8,897 nucleotides of DNA from Pseudorhodobacter antarcticus (lineage in GTDB: Bacteria > Pseudomonadota > Alphaproteobacteria > Rhodobacterales > Rhodobacteraceae): positions 1-8,897 of the forward strand of contig CAMDHB010000125.1 in NCBI GenBank assembly GCA_945897655.1, read 5' to 3'. The notes beneath the pieces are model-generated. The model was not told the DNA's origin and ran no database searches. It worked only from the letters and a program-made list of their open reading frames with translations. Positions 1-6,400 of this stretch are shown piece by piece (within the stretch, counting starts at the first letter, position 1; each line of letters begins with the position of its first letter). The position numbers and the translations under genes were made by a program.

Positions 1-737
1 TTCAACGCCTGAAACGTGTCGCCCTGGGAACCCCAATCGCCATAATCGACAATCACTGCTGCCCCGCCGTGGCCTGCGATACGACCCGACACCTCGGCCA
101 TAATACCCGCCGCCGCCGGGCAGACCTCAACAATCGTTCCCGGCGCAACCTCCGGCAACCCCGGCACAGCGGCCACCGGAGCCAGCCCAAAGCCCAAACG
201 CCCGGCGGTCAGCCCCACCATCCGCTCTCGCCAGCCCGCCCCTTCGCGCTGAAACTGGCGAATCGGCAGGGCGTCGAAGAACTCGTTGGCCAAGAGGTAC
301 AGCGGCCCCTGCGGCAGGCCGTGCACCGTGTCACACCAAACCGGCGCATAGCCCGCCAAGGCCTGCGCCTGCCTGGCCCGCAAAACCGGCGACGCCTCAA
401 CCAGACAGACCGTAAGCGCCGCATGAAACCCCGGCACCCCCCGCGTGGCGCGCAGGACATCGGCCATCAGCGTGCCCCGCCCCGGCCCCAACTCGGCCAG
501 CACAATCCGCCCCGGCGCGCCCTGATCCAGCCAAGACTGCGCCAAGGCCAGCCCCAGCAATTCGCCAAACATCTGGCTGATTTCGGGTGCCGTGGTGAAG
601 TCGCCGCCCGCGCCAAAGGGGTCGCGCGTGGTGTAGTAGCCAAGGGTCGGATGCAGCAGACATTCGGCCATATACTCGGCCAGCGTGATCGGCCCCGCCG
701 CTGCAATCCGCCCCGCAATCACCTCAGCCAGCGTCAC
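1..737 (-). CDS. MidA/NDUFAF7-type SAM-dependent methyltransferase, C-terminus cut off by window edge
   Basis: About 245 codons are open to the left edge; family members are usually around 350 residues, so roughly the last third is missing. The protein starts MTLAEVIAGR and shows the family landmarks: the YYTTRDPFGAGGDFTTAPEIS stretch (about 34-54), the SAM-binding loop ELGPGRGTLMAD (82-93), NEFFDALPI (151-159) and the DYG segment (231-233). These identify the COG1565 family. The mitochondrial member NDUFAF7 methylates an arginine of a complex I subunit; whether this bacterial protein does the same to NuoD is inference. The start is a GTG (complement of 735-737) sharing GTGA with the lgt stop codon, so the two genes are probably translationally coupled and cotranscribed. 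The start residues fit the family N-terminus well. The start and family are well supported; the cellular substrate is not. Confidence 0.9.
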   Translation of the reverse strand, partial: MTLAEVIAGRIAAAGPITLAEYMAECLLHPTLGYYTTRDPFGAGGDFTTAPEISQMFGELLGLALAQSWLDQGAPGRIVLAELGPGRGTLMADVLRATRGVPGFHAALTVCLVEASPVLRARQAQALAGYAPVWCDTVHGLPQGPLYLLANEFFDALPIRQFQREGAGWRERMVGLTAGRLGFGLAPVAAVPGLPEVAPGTIVEVCPAAAGIMAEVSGRIAGHGGAAVIVDYGDWGSQGDTFQAL

Positions 738-1597
738 ACCCGCGCCCGCAGCAAAAACCACAGCCCCACCGCCACCATCGGCACAGATAGCGCCTGCCCC
801 TGCGTCAGCCCCCAACCGCCCACTTGCCACGCCAACCCCAAGGGGTTCCCAGCCGTCACAAACTGCGCATCCGGCTGCCGGAAGAACTCCACCACGAACC
901 GCGCCACGCCGTAGCCCGCCACAAACAGCCCCATCACCCGCCCCGGCCGCTGCAACCAGCCACCCCGCCACACGGCCCACAGGACCAGCGCGCCCAACAC
1001 CAACCCTTCCAGAACCGCCTCATACAACTGGCTTGGATGCCGCCCGCACATCACCCCATCACACAGCGCCGCGTCACCGGGAAAGCCTATGGCCCAAGGC
1101 ACATCCGTTGCCCGCCCCCACAACTCGGCATTGATGAAATTGGCCACCCGCCCCAGAAACAACCCGATGGGCGCCACCATCGCCATCATGTCCCCGGTCG
1201 ACAGCATCGAGATTTTCTCGCGCCGGCAAAACAGGATGCCCGCCACAACCACCCCCAGAAAGCCGCCATGAAACGCCATGCCGCCTTCCCAAACCCGCAA
1301 GATCTGCATGGGGTCCGCCAGATAGACCCCGGGCTGATAGAACAGCACATAGCCAACCCGCCCGCCCAGAATGACCCCGATGATCACCCAGGTCAGCAGG
1401 TTTTCCAGTTGCACCTCGGTCATCACCGGGGCGCCCGACCACAGCCGCGCCGTCCGGAGCGCCTGCCTGATCAGCAGCCACCCCGCCACCAGCCCCACGA
1501 TATAGGCCAGCGCATACCAGCGCACTACCAAATGAAAGCCGCCAATGTCGATGGCAAAAATCTCGGGGCTCAGCGGGGGAAAGGGGATATAGGACAT
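734..1597 (-). CDS. lgt: Prolipoprotein diacylglyceryl transferase
   Basis: This 287-aa integral inner-membrane enzyme transfers diacylglyceryl from phosphatidylglycerol to the lipobox cysteine of prolipoproteins, the first step of lipoprotein maturation. Several hydrophobic segments are visible (about 24-45, 69-87, 111-125, 194-210, 270-283). Family signatures are present: HGG at 110-112, the Lgt signature GRVANFINAELWGR at 149-162, HPSQLYEA at 187-194, and the C-terminal Y229, R233 and E237 in ARFVVEFFRQPDAQF. H110, R150, N153, R233 and E237 correspond to residues important in E. coli Lgt. Length is normal for the family. A GTG codon lies immediately upstream of the chosen ATG (1595-1597); the ATG is preferred because a GAGG sits 5 nt before it. 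The downstream methyltransferase overlaps its stop by 4 nt. Confidence 0.97.
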   Translation of the reverse strand: MSYIPFPPLSPEIFAIDIGGFHLVVRWYALAYIVGLVAGWLLIRQALRTARLWSGAPVMTEVQLENLLTWVIIGVILGGRVGYVLFYQPGVYLADPMQILRVWEGGMAFHGGFLGVVVAGILFCRREKISMLSTGDMMAMVAPIGLFLGRVANFINAELWGRATDVPWAIGFPGDAALCDGVMCGRHPSQLYEAVLEGLVLGALVLWAVWRGGWLQRPGRVMGLFVAGYGVARFVVEFFRQPDAQFVTAGNPLGLAWQVGGWGLTQGQALSVPMVAVGLWFLLRARV

Positions 1598-1621
1598 CAC
1601 GACCTCATGCTTGCCGCACGC

Positions 1622-1649
1622 AATAAAGCCCGCCGGACCGTGAAGTCAA
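1622..1649 (-). promoter_or_regulatory. Predicted sigma70-type promoter of lgt
   Basis: On the minus strand, TTGACT (complement of 1644-1649, 5 of 6 to the -35 consensus) is followed after 16 nt by TTTATT (complement of 1622-1627, 4 of 6 to the -10 consensus). Transcription would start near 1614, leaving a leader of about 16 nt before the lgt ATG. This is pattern matching only; alphaproteobacterial promoters are variable. Confidence 0.45.
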
Positions 1650-1702
1650 CCAAACCCCGCCGCACCCCGGTCACTTGTCTATCATCCCCCTCCGCGCCAT
1701 AT

Positions 1703-1719
1703 AGGAGGAAATGAAAGGA
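1703..1719 (+). promoter_or_regulatory. Two Shine-Dalgarno-like elements ahead of ubiK
   Basis: AAAGGA (1714-1719) lies 7 nt before the ubiK ATG at 1727 and is the likely ribosome binding site. A stronger match, AGGAGG (1703-1708), is 18 nt away, too far for that ATG, and only 2 nt before another ATG at 1711. An in-frame TGA at 1712-1714 rules out an upstream start for ubiK, so 1727 is the first usable ATG. Confidence 0.6.
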
Positions 1720-1726
1720 CCACCCC

Positions 1727-1975
1727 ATGCAGCCCGGCAACAAATTCTTTGACGACATGTCGAAACTGATGACCAACGCAATGGGCGTCGCCCAAGGCGC
1801 CAAGACCGAGGCCGAGACGGCCATGAAAGGCCTGATCGACCGCTGGATGGCCGACCGCGATTTCGTGACACGCGAGGAGTTCGACGCCGTCCGCGCCATG
1901 GCCCAGAAGGCCCGCGAAGAAAACACCACCCTCGCCGCCCGCGTGGCAGCCCTTGAGGCGAAGCTGAACACCTGA
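1727..1975 (+). CDS. ubiK: Ubiquinone biosynthesis accessory factor UbiK (YqiC/BMFP family)
   Basis: A small protein of 82 aa, the usual size for this family. The N-terminal half (about 1-43) is a predicted amphipathic helix with a KFFDDMSKLMTNAMG-like start and a GLIDRWMADRDFV segment. The motif DFVTREEFDAV (45-55) is characteristic, and the C-terminal part (about 53-80) is a coiled coil ending AARVAALEAKL. In E. coli, UbiK forms a complex with UbiJ, binds lipids and supports the soluble ubiquinone-synthesis complex; members can form trimers. It stands alone and divergent from lgt, with a hairpin region downstream, so it is probably monocistronic. The family call is firm; the role in ubiquinone synthesis in this organism is by homology. 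Confidence 0.9.
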   Translation: MQPGNKFFDDMSKLMTNAMGVAQGAKTEAETAMKGLIDRWMADRDFVTREEFDAVRAMAQKAREENTTLAARVAALEAKLNT

Positions 1976-2011
1976 CCGCCATTCACTTTGGTCCAAATAT
2001 CCCACGGGGGA

Positions 2012-2035
2012 ATGGGATTGCGCCCGCAATCCCAT
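2012..2035. terminator. Perfect 10-bp hairpin with a 4-nt loop, probable bidirectional terminator or intergenic repeat
   Basis: ATGGGATTGC (2012-2021) is exactly complementary to GCAATCCCAT (2026-2035) around the loop GCCC. It lies 37 nt after the ubiK stop, between convergent genes. No T-run follows on either strand, so intrinsic termination is not certain; it could also protect mRNA 3' ends or belong to a dispersed repeat family. Confidence 0.6.
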
Positions 2036-2036
2036 C

Positions 2037-2053
2037 GGGGGTGTGAAACCCCC
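2037..2053. terminator. Second short GC-rich hairpin next to the first
   Basis: GGGGGT (2037-2042) pairs with ACCCCC (2048-2053) around the loop GTGAA. It begins one base after the 10-bp hairpin. Another G-run at 2006-2010 could compete for the same C-run, enclosing the first hairpin in an alternative fold. It has no T-run. Confidence 0.45.
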
Positions 2054-2265
2054 GCCTTCTGACTGTCCCCCACCCTGTCGACGGAATTCTGATCCAGATC
2101 GGTTCCGCCACGCGAAAGGCGCAGGGCGCATCCCCCCTAAGGCCCTCCTGCAAACGCGCTTCCACAGCACCCAACAGTCCAAGACCGGCCCGGAAAACCT
2201 CCGCCCCCAGTCCGTAGGTCAAGGCGCGCAAAATCCCGGCATCCAGCGTCCGGTAAAGCCCAGCC

Positions 2266-3102
2266 TTACCCCTTCAGATGCGCCTTGAACGCCTCGGCAT
2301 GGTCCTTGTGCCAACGTGACAGGGGTGGGCGGTTTTCCACGATATCGCCTGCCGCCCACAGGATGCGCTTTTCGTCCAAGGCGCGGGGCACGTCGTTGTC
2401 CGGGCACAGGATATAGAAATCCCCCCGCTCCAGTGAGGCCATCATGAAATCGACCGTCTGTTCTGCCGTCCAGGCCGCAGCAGGCTTTTCGGCCACTCCG
2501 ACTGTCAACCCGGTGAACACAAAGCCCGGTATCAGCAGATGGGCGGAAATCCGAGCCCCCTCGCGGCTGCGCAGATCATGCTCCAGCGCCTCGGTGAACA
2601 CCTTCACCCCGGCTTTGCTGACATTATAGGCCGGGTTGCCGGGGGGCGTGGTGATGCCCTGCTTGGACCCGGTGCAGATGATCAAACCCTCACGCCCCCG
2701 CTCCAGCATTCCGGGCAGAAACGCCTGCGCGCCGTTGATGACGCCCCACAGGTTGACGTCCAAGATGCGATGCCAGACATCGGCAGGACCGGTGATATCA
2801 GACGCAGGGCCGATCCCCGCATTTAGCATCACCACATCGGCCCCACCCCAGCGCCGGGTCACCTCGGCCTCCAGCGTGGCAAAGCCTGCCGCATCCGCCA
2901 CGTCCAACTCCACCGCCCAGACATCCGCCGCCCCGGCCGCCGCAATCCGGCCCCGGGCCGTCTCCAGCCGGTCAGCGCCCAGATCGGCGATCACAACCCG
3001 CAGCCCAAGGCCCGCAACGTGCAGCGCGGCGGCCAGCCCGATGCCGCTGGCCCCCCCGGTGATAACCGCCACATGACCCGCCGCTATCGCCGCATATCCC
3101 AT
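2266..3102 (-). CDS. Short-chain dehydrogenase/reductase (SDR), last gene of the sugar operon
   Basis: A 278-aa classical SDR with a Rossmann fold. Visible are the cofactor loop TGGASGIG (15-22), Asp40 at the end of the second strand (IADLG), which usually favours NAD(H), the NAG motif (94-96), and the catalytic tetrad N117, S146, Y159 and K163 (YNVSK). The C-terminal 60 residues (about 218-278) form an extension after the core. The start ATG (3100-3102) has an AGGAGA element 5 nt upstream; the same frame is open for 460 nt further into the kinase gene, but this is a shadow. It lies 59 nt after the kinase stop with no terminator visible, so it is probably the fifth gene of the operon. A role in oxidising a polyol, sugar or sugar acid feeding the pathway is a guess; the substrate cannot be read from sequence. 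Confidence 0.9.
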   Translation of the reverse strand: MGYAAIAAGHVAVITGGASGIGLAAALHVAGLGLRVVIADLGADRLETARGRIAAAGAADVWAVELDVADAAGFATLEAEVTRRWGGADVVMLNAGIGPASDITGPADVWHRILDVNLWGVINGAQAFLPGMLERGREGLIICTGSKQGITTPPGNPAYNVSKAGVKVFTEALEHDLRSREGARISAHLLIPGFVFTGLTVGVAEKPAAAWTAEQTVDFMMASLERGDFYILCPDNDVPRALDEKRILWAAGDIVENRPPLSRWHKDHAEAFKAHLKG

Positions 3103-3161
3103 TTCCGTCTCCTGCTGAGTTTGGCGGAAGCCTGCCCTGATCCCGCCCCCGCCACAACCCG

Positions 3162-4604
3162 TCAGACCCGCGCCAGCGCCGCCGTCCAACCCGCCCGCAG
3201 CGCCGCCGCTTGCTCGGCTGACATCACAGGCTGAAACACACTCGGCGGGGCGGGGTCGGCGGGGCGACCAAGGTTCCAATGCGTCAGCGCCATCGCCGCC
3301 ACCCCCAGCGCCCCCACCTCCTCGACTGGGCTTTGCAGCACGGGGCATTGCAGGATATCGGCCTGCATCTGCATCAGGAAGGGGTTGCCCGACGCCCCGC
3401 CATCGGCGCGCAGGGCTTGCAGGGGGTGGCCTATGTCTGCCTGCATCGCGGTCAAGACATCGGCGATTTGCAGGCAGATCGCCTCGAACGTGGCGCGGGC
3501 CAGATGGGCGCGGGTGTTGGCATGAGTCATGCCCATGATCATCCCGCGCGCAGCGTCGTTCCAATGCGGTGCCCCAAGGCCGGCCAGTGCAGGCACAAAG
3601 GTCACGCCCCCCGCATCCGGCACCGTCTGCGCGAGGTCAGACAACTCCCCCACCGGCAGCCCCAAGATCTGCCCCATGAACGCCGCCGCCTGGGCCGAGA
3701 CGATGATGTTCCCCTCCAACGCGTGTGCCGTGCCATGCCGGTCGGTCCAGGCAATGGTCCCCGACAACCCGTGGGTCGAAGCTACCCGCCCCGGCGTCAG
3801 CGTCATCAGGCTGGACCCGGTGCCATAGGTCGCCTTCACCGTCCCCGGCGCCCGCACGCCGTGGCCATAGAGGGCTGCATGACTGTCACCCATCATCGCA
3901 AGGATCGGCACACCCGTAGGCAAGGCCGTGGCCCCCGCCGCCGTTTCGCCAAACCGGCTGTCCGAGGGCAGCGGTTCGGGCAGACAGGCCGTAGTCGCCC
4001 CAAAAACCCGCGCCAGGTCGTCCGAGAACCTCAGACTACGCGTGTCAAACAGTTGCGTCCGGCTGGCATTGGAATGATCTGTGGCAAAGACCGCCCCGCC
4101 CGTCAGGTTCCACAACAGCCAAGCGTCCACCGTCCCGGCCCGCAGCCGCCCCGCCGCCAGCAACCCCCGCGCCTGCGGCACATTGTCCAGCACCCAAGAC
4201 AGTTTTGAGGCTGGAAACAGCGGGTTGATCCCCAGCCCCGTCGCCGCCACCACGGCGGCATCATGCCCCTCGGCCACCAGCGCAGCACAGGCCTCCGCCG
4301 TGCGGCGGCATTGCCAGATCGGCGCTGGGCAGATCGGCGCGGATGTCGCCGCATCCCACACCACCAGCGTCTCGCGCTGGTTGGCGATGGCGATGCCATC
4401 GGCGGCCCCATGCGCCGCCGTGATCACAGCAATCACCGCCTGCACCGAAGCCCAGATCGCCTCGGCCGATTGTTCGGCCCAGCCATCCTGCGGGTATTGC
4501 GTGGTCAATGGCGCCGAGGCGCGGGCCAATATCGCCCCCGTCTCATCCATCAAGATCGCCTTGGTGCTGCTGGTGCCCTGATCAATCGCCAGAATGCGCG
4601 GCAT
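3162..4604 (-). CDS. FGGY-family carbohydrate kinase, glycerol-kinase-like
   Basis: A 480-aa two-domain sugar kinase. Landmarks: the first phosphate loop DQGTSSTK (8-15), NQRE (75-78), WQCRRT (97-102), the putative catalytic base D240 in GDSHAAL, the TYGTGSS loop (259-265), GLGAPHW (342-348), and the ATP-site DGGASGN (401-407). It aligns best from memory with glycerol kinase. Of the E. coli glycerol-kinase substrate contacts, R83, E84, W103 and D245 appear kept (R77, E78, W97, D240), while Y135, Q246 and F270 appear replaced by L129, S241 and S265. This suggests a substrate larger than glycerol. It starts 3 nt after the transketolase C-subunit stop (TAG GCC ATG), so it is probably coupled to it. 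In this context it should phosphorylate the ketose produced by the isomerase; apulose, erythrulose or another ketose are candidates. The family is firm, plain glycerol kinase unlikely but not excluded. Confidence 0.92.
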   Translation of the reverse strand: MPRILAIDQGTSSTKAILMDETGAILARASAPLTTQYPQDGWAEQSAEAIWASVQAVIAVITAAHGAADGIAIANQRETLVVWDAATSAPICPAPIWQCRRTAEACAALVAEGHDAAVVAATGLGINPLFPASKLSWVLDNVPQARGLLAAGRLRAGTVDAWLLWNLTGGAVFATDHSNASRTQLFDTRSLRFSDDLARVFGATTACLPEPLPSDSRFGETAAGATALPTGVPILAMMGDSHAALYGHGVRAPGTVKATYGTGSSLMTLTPGRVASTHGLSGTIAWTDRHGTAHALEGNIIVSAQAAAFMGQILGLPVGELSDLAQTVPDAGGVTFVPALAGLGAPHWNDAARGMIMGMTHANTRAHLARATFEAICLQIADVLTAMQADIGHPLQALRADGGASGNPFLMQMQADILQCPVLQSPVEEVGALGVAAMALTHWNLGRPADPAPPSVFQPVMSAEQAAALRAGWTAALARV

Positions 4605-4607
4605 GGC

Positions 4608-5564
4608 CTAGCGCCCCGCCCGTTTCAGCGCCCGCAAAGCGGCGGCTGAAATGCCCTCTGGGGTCAGGTCATTGATCTGGAACAGATAGTCCAGCGACCC
4701 GGTCGGTTGAAAGCCCTGAAACCCCAAACGCTCGACCGGCACAGGCCGGTGCGAGGCCGTGAATTCGGCCACCGCACCCCCCAAACCGCCACGCACACAA
4801 GCCTCCTCGACCGTCACAATGGCGCCCGTGGCAGCGGCGGCATGCAGCGCCTCCTCGTCCAGCGTGTTCAGGGTGGACATGTTCAACACCCGCGCCGAAA
4901 TGCCCTGTGCTTCCAGCAGATCGGCGGCTTTCACAGCCAGATGCACCGTCGTCCCGCAGCCGATGATCGCCACGTCAGACCCCGCCCGCACCAGTTCGGC
5001 CCGGCCCACGCAAAACACCCGGTCAGGCACATCCAGCATCGGCACCGGCATCCGTGACAGGCGGATGTAGACCGGCCCCTCATGCACCGCAGCCCAGCGC
5101 ACCGCTTGCTCGACCTCCCACGGGTCGGCGGGCACGATCACGGTGATGCGGTCCAAGGGGCGCAGCCAGGCAAAATCCTCGATCGAATGGTGCGTCGGCC
5201 CCAGTTCGGCATAGGCGATCCCCGAGGATTGCCCCACCAGTTTGACGTTGAAATTGGCATAGGCGACGTCGGCCTTGATCTGCTCCAGCGCACGCCCGGT
5301 CAGAAAACACGACGCGGCAGAGACGAAGGGGATGCACCCACCATTCGCCAGCCCCGCCCCCACGCCCACCATCACCTGTTCGGCAATGCCCACATTCACC
5401 AACCGGTCGGGATACGCCTTTTGAAACGCGCCCAATTTGGAGGACCCCACAGAGTCATTCACCACCGCCACGATGCGCGCATCCGCTGCCGCGACGTCCA
5501 CCAGCGTCCGCGCCCAGGCATCGCGGCAGTCATAAAGCCCCGTCGTTGCAACGGCATCCGACAT
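4608..5564 (-). CDS. Transketolase, C-terminal subunit of a split enzyme
   Basis: A 318-aa protein covering the pyrimidine-binding and C-terminal domains of transketolase, a normal size for the smaller-genome split form. It contains the thiamine-activating glutamate E62 in NVGIAEQ (57-63), GPTHHSIED (122-130) and the R169 region YIRLSR. Its C-terminal part (about 195-318) has the regulatory-domain pattern IIGCGTTVHLAVKAA. It works with the neighbouring N-subunit, which binds the diphosphate of thiamine diphosphate; together they transfer a two-carbon ketol unit from a ketose phosphate to an aldose. The residue before GPTH is Leu121, where yeast transketolase has Asp477, a residue that contacts the acceptor alpha-hydroxyl. 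The ATG overlaps the N-subunit stop by one base (TGATG), implying coupled synthesis of equal amounts. The operon context points to a dedicated sugar route rather than the central pentose phosphate pathway. Confidence 0.93.
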   Translation of the reverse strand: MSDAVATTGLYDCRDAWARTLVDVAAADARIVAVVNDSVGSSKLGAFQKAYPDRLVNVGIAEQVMVGVGAGLANGGCIPFVSAASCFLTGRALEQIKADVAYANFNVKLVGQSSGIAYAELGPTHHSIEDFAWLRPLDRITVIVPADPWEVEQAVRWAAVHEGPVYIRLSRMPVPMLDVPDRVFCVGRAELVRAGSDVAIIGCGTTVHLAVKAADLLEAQGISARVLNMSTLNTLDEEALHAAAATGAIVTVEEACVRGGLGGAVAEFTASHRPVPVERLGFQGFQPTGSLDYLFQINDLTPEGISAAALRALKRAGR

Positions 5565-6379
5565 CAGACCAACTCCTGCATGGCTTGGGCGTATTGGGCG
5601 TCATTGGGCACGCCGTGGTGCCACTTCGCCTGATGCTCCATGAAGGACACGCCCTTGCCCTTGACCGTGTTGGCAATGATGCAGCGCGGCCGGTCGCCGG
5701 GGTCCGCCCCCAGCACAGCGACCAGCGCGGCAATGTCGTGCCCGTCCACCATCGCCACATCCCAACCAAAGGCCGCATATTTCTGATCCAAGGGGTCAAG
5801 GCCTGAGGTTTCCTCGGTCCCCGCCCCCTGCTGCAAACGGTTACGGTCGATGATCAGGGTCAGGCGGTTCAGCTTGGCATGGGCGGCCACCATCGCCGCC
5901 TCCCAATTCGACCCCTCCTGCTGCTCCCCATCCCCCGTCAGCACAAAGGTCCGGTAACTGGTCCCCCTGATCTTGCCCGCCATCGCAATCCCCGTGGCGA
6001 CCGGAAAGCCATGGCCCAAGGGTCCAGTGTTGGTTTCCACCCCCGGCACATAGTTGCGGTTCGGGTGGCCGTTCAGCAGGGACCCATTGCCCATGTAGGT
6101 GTCCAGCCAGCTTTCCGGAAAATACCCCGCCGCACAAAGTGCGGTATAAATCGCCCCCGTCGCATGGCCCTTTGACATGACAAACCGGTCACGGTCCGCC
6201 CAGTCGGGGCGGGCCGGATCATGCGTCATCACGCCAAAGTACAGCGCCGCCAGAATGTCGATGGCCGAAAAGTCGCCACCCGGATGGCCCAACTGAGCCC
6301 GGTGCACCATCGCAAACGCCGTGCGGCGCATCCATAGGGCACGCGCCTGGATCGCGGGAATGGGGTCGTTCATCGACAT
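5564..6379 (-). CDS. Transketolase, N-terminal subunit of a split enzyme
   Basis: A 271-aa thiamine-diphosphate-binding half of transketolase. Seen in order: GHPGGDFS (31-38), SKGH (69-72), GPLGHG (119-124), and the Mg/thiamine diphosphate motif starting GDG (149-151) and ending DRN (178-180). KWHHG (252-256) lies near the C-terminus. The N-terminus has two in-frame ATGs (MSM); the first (6377-6379) is preferred because AAAGGA lies 6 nt upstream. It follows the isomerase stop by 21 nt and overlaps the C-subunit start by one base. Full-length housekeeping transketolases are about 650-700 aa in one chain, so this two-gene form marks a specialised or accessory enzyme. Two-subunit apulose-4-phosphate transketolase (AptA/AptB) is a known example of this layout. 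The assignment to any one substrate is inference. Confidence 0.94.
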   Translation of the reverse strand: MSMNDPIPAIQARALWMRRTAFAMVHRAQLGHPGGDFSAIDILAALYFGVMTHDPARPDWADRDRFVMSKGHATGAIYTALCAAGYFPESWLDTYMGNGSLLNGHPNRNYVPGVETNTGPLGHGFPVATGIAMAGKIRGTSYRTFVLTGDGEQQEGSNWEAAMVAAHAKLNRLTLIIDRNRLQQGAGTEETSGLDPLDQKYAAFGWDVAMVDGHDIAALVAVLGADPGDRPRCIIANTVKGKGVSFMEHQAKWHHGVPNDAQYAQAMQELV

Positions 6380-6400
6380 GGGCGGTCCTTTGGGTAATCG

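Larger units (their letters stand above)
1976..2265. other. 290-bp intergenic region between convergent ubiK and the SDR gene, no recognised gene
   Basis: Both flanking genes end toward this stretch. The ubiK side (1981-2053) contains TTTGGTCCAAA, an odd palindrome, followed by two adjacent hairpins, and looks like a transcription-end element. From memory, similar TTGGTCCAAATAT-plus-G-run sequences recur after genes in Rhodobacteraceae, but this could not be checked here. The SDR side (about 2055-2265) is open on the minus strand in one frame from just after the SDR stop. The frame reads as plausible protein with fairly GC-rich third positions, but has no ATG, only a TTG at 2229-2231, and matches no family I recognise. 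It could be chance or a gene remnant. Confidence 0.5.

Noticed and set aside
69..1714. Long plus-strand open frames opposite the methyltransferase and lgt (281 and 296 codons)
   Set aside because: They are antisense to clearly recognisable genes, their products are Pro/Arg/His-rich with no family features, and such frames are expected in GC-rich codon-biased DNA.
3103..3161. Terminator or internal promoter in the 59-nt gap between kinase and SDR
   Set aside because: Only a trivial 3-bp GGC/GCC stem is visible and no convincing -35/-10 pair; readthrough is the simpler view.
3103..3564. In-frame N-terminal extension of the SDR to 432 aa
   Set aside because: It would overlap the kinase gene by 400 nt; the extension is Arg/Gly/Ala-rich without domain features, and the ATG at 3100-3102 has a good ribosome binding site directly before the Rossmann fold.
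3162..4604. Ordinary glycerol kinase of glycerol catabolism
   Set aside because: No glycerol facilitator or glycerol-3-phosphate dehydrogenase is nearby, and three glycerol-pocket residues appear changed; the neighbours indicate a transketolase-linked sugar.
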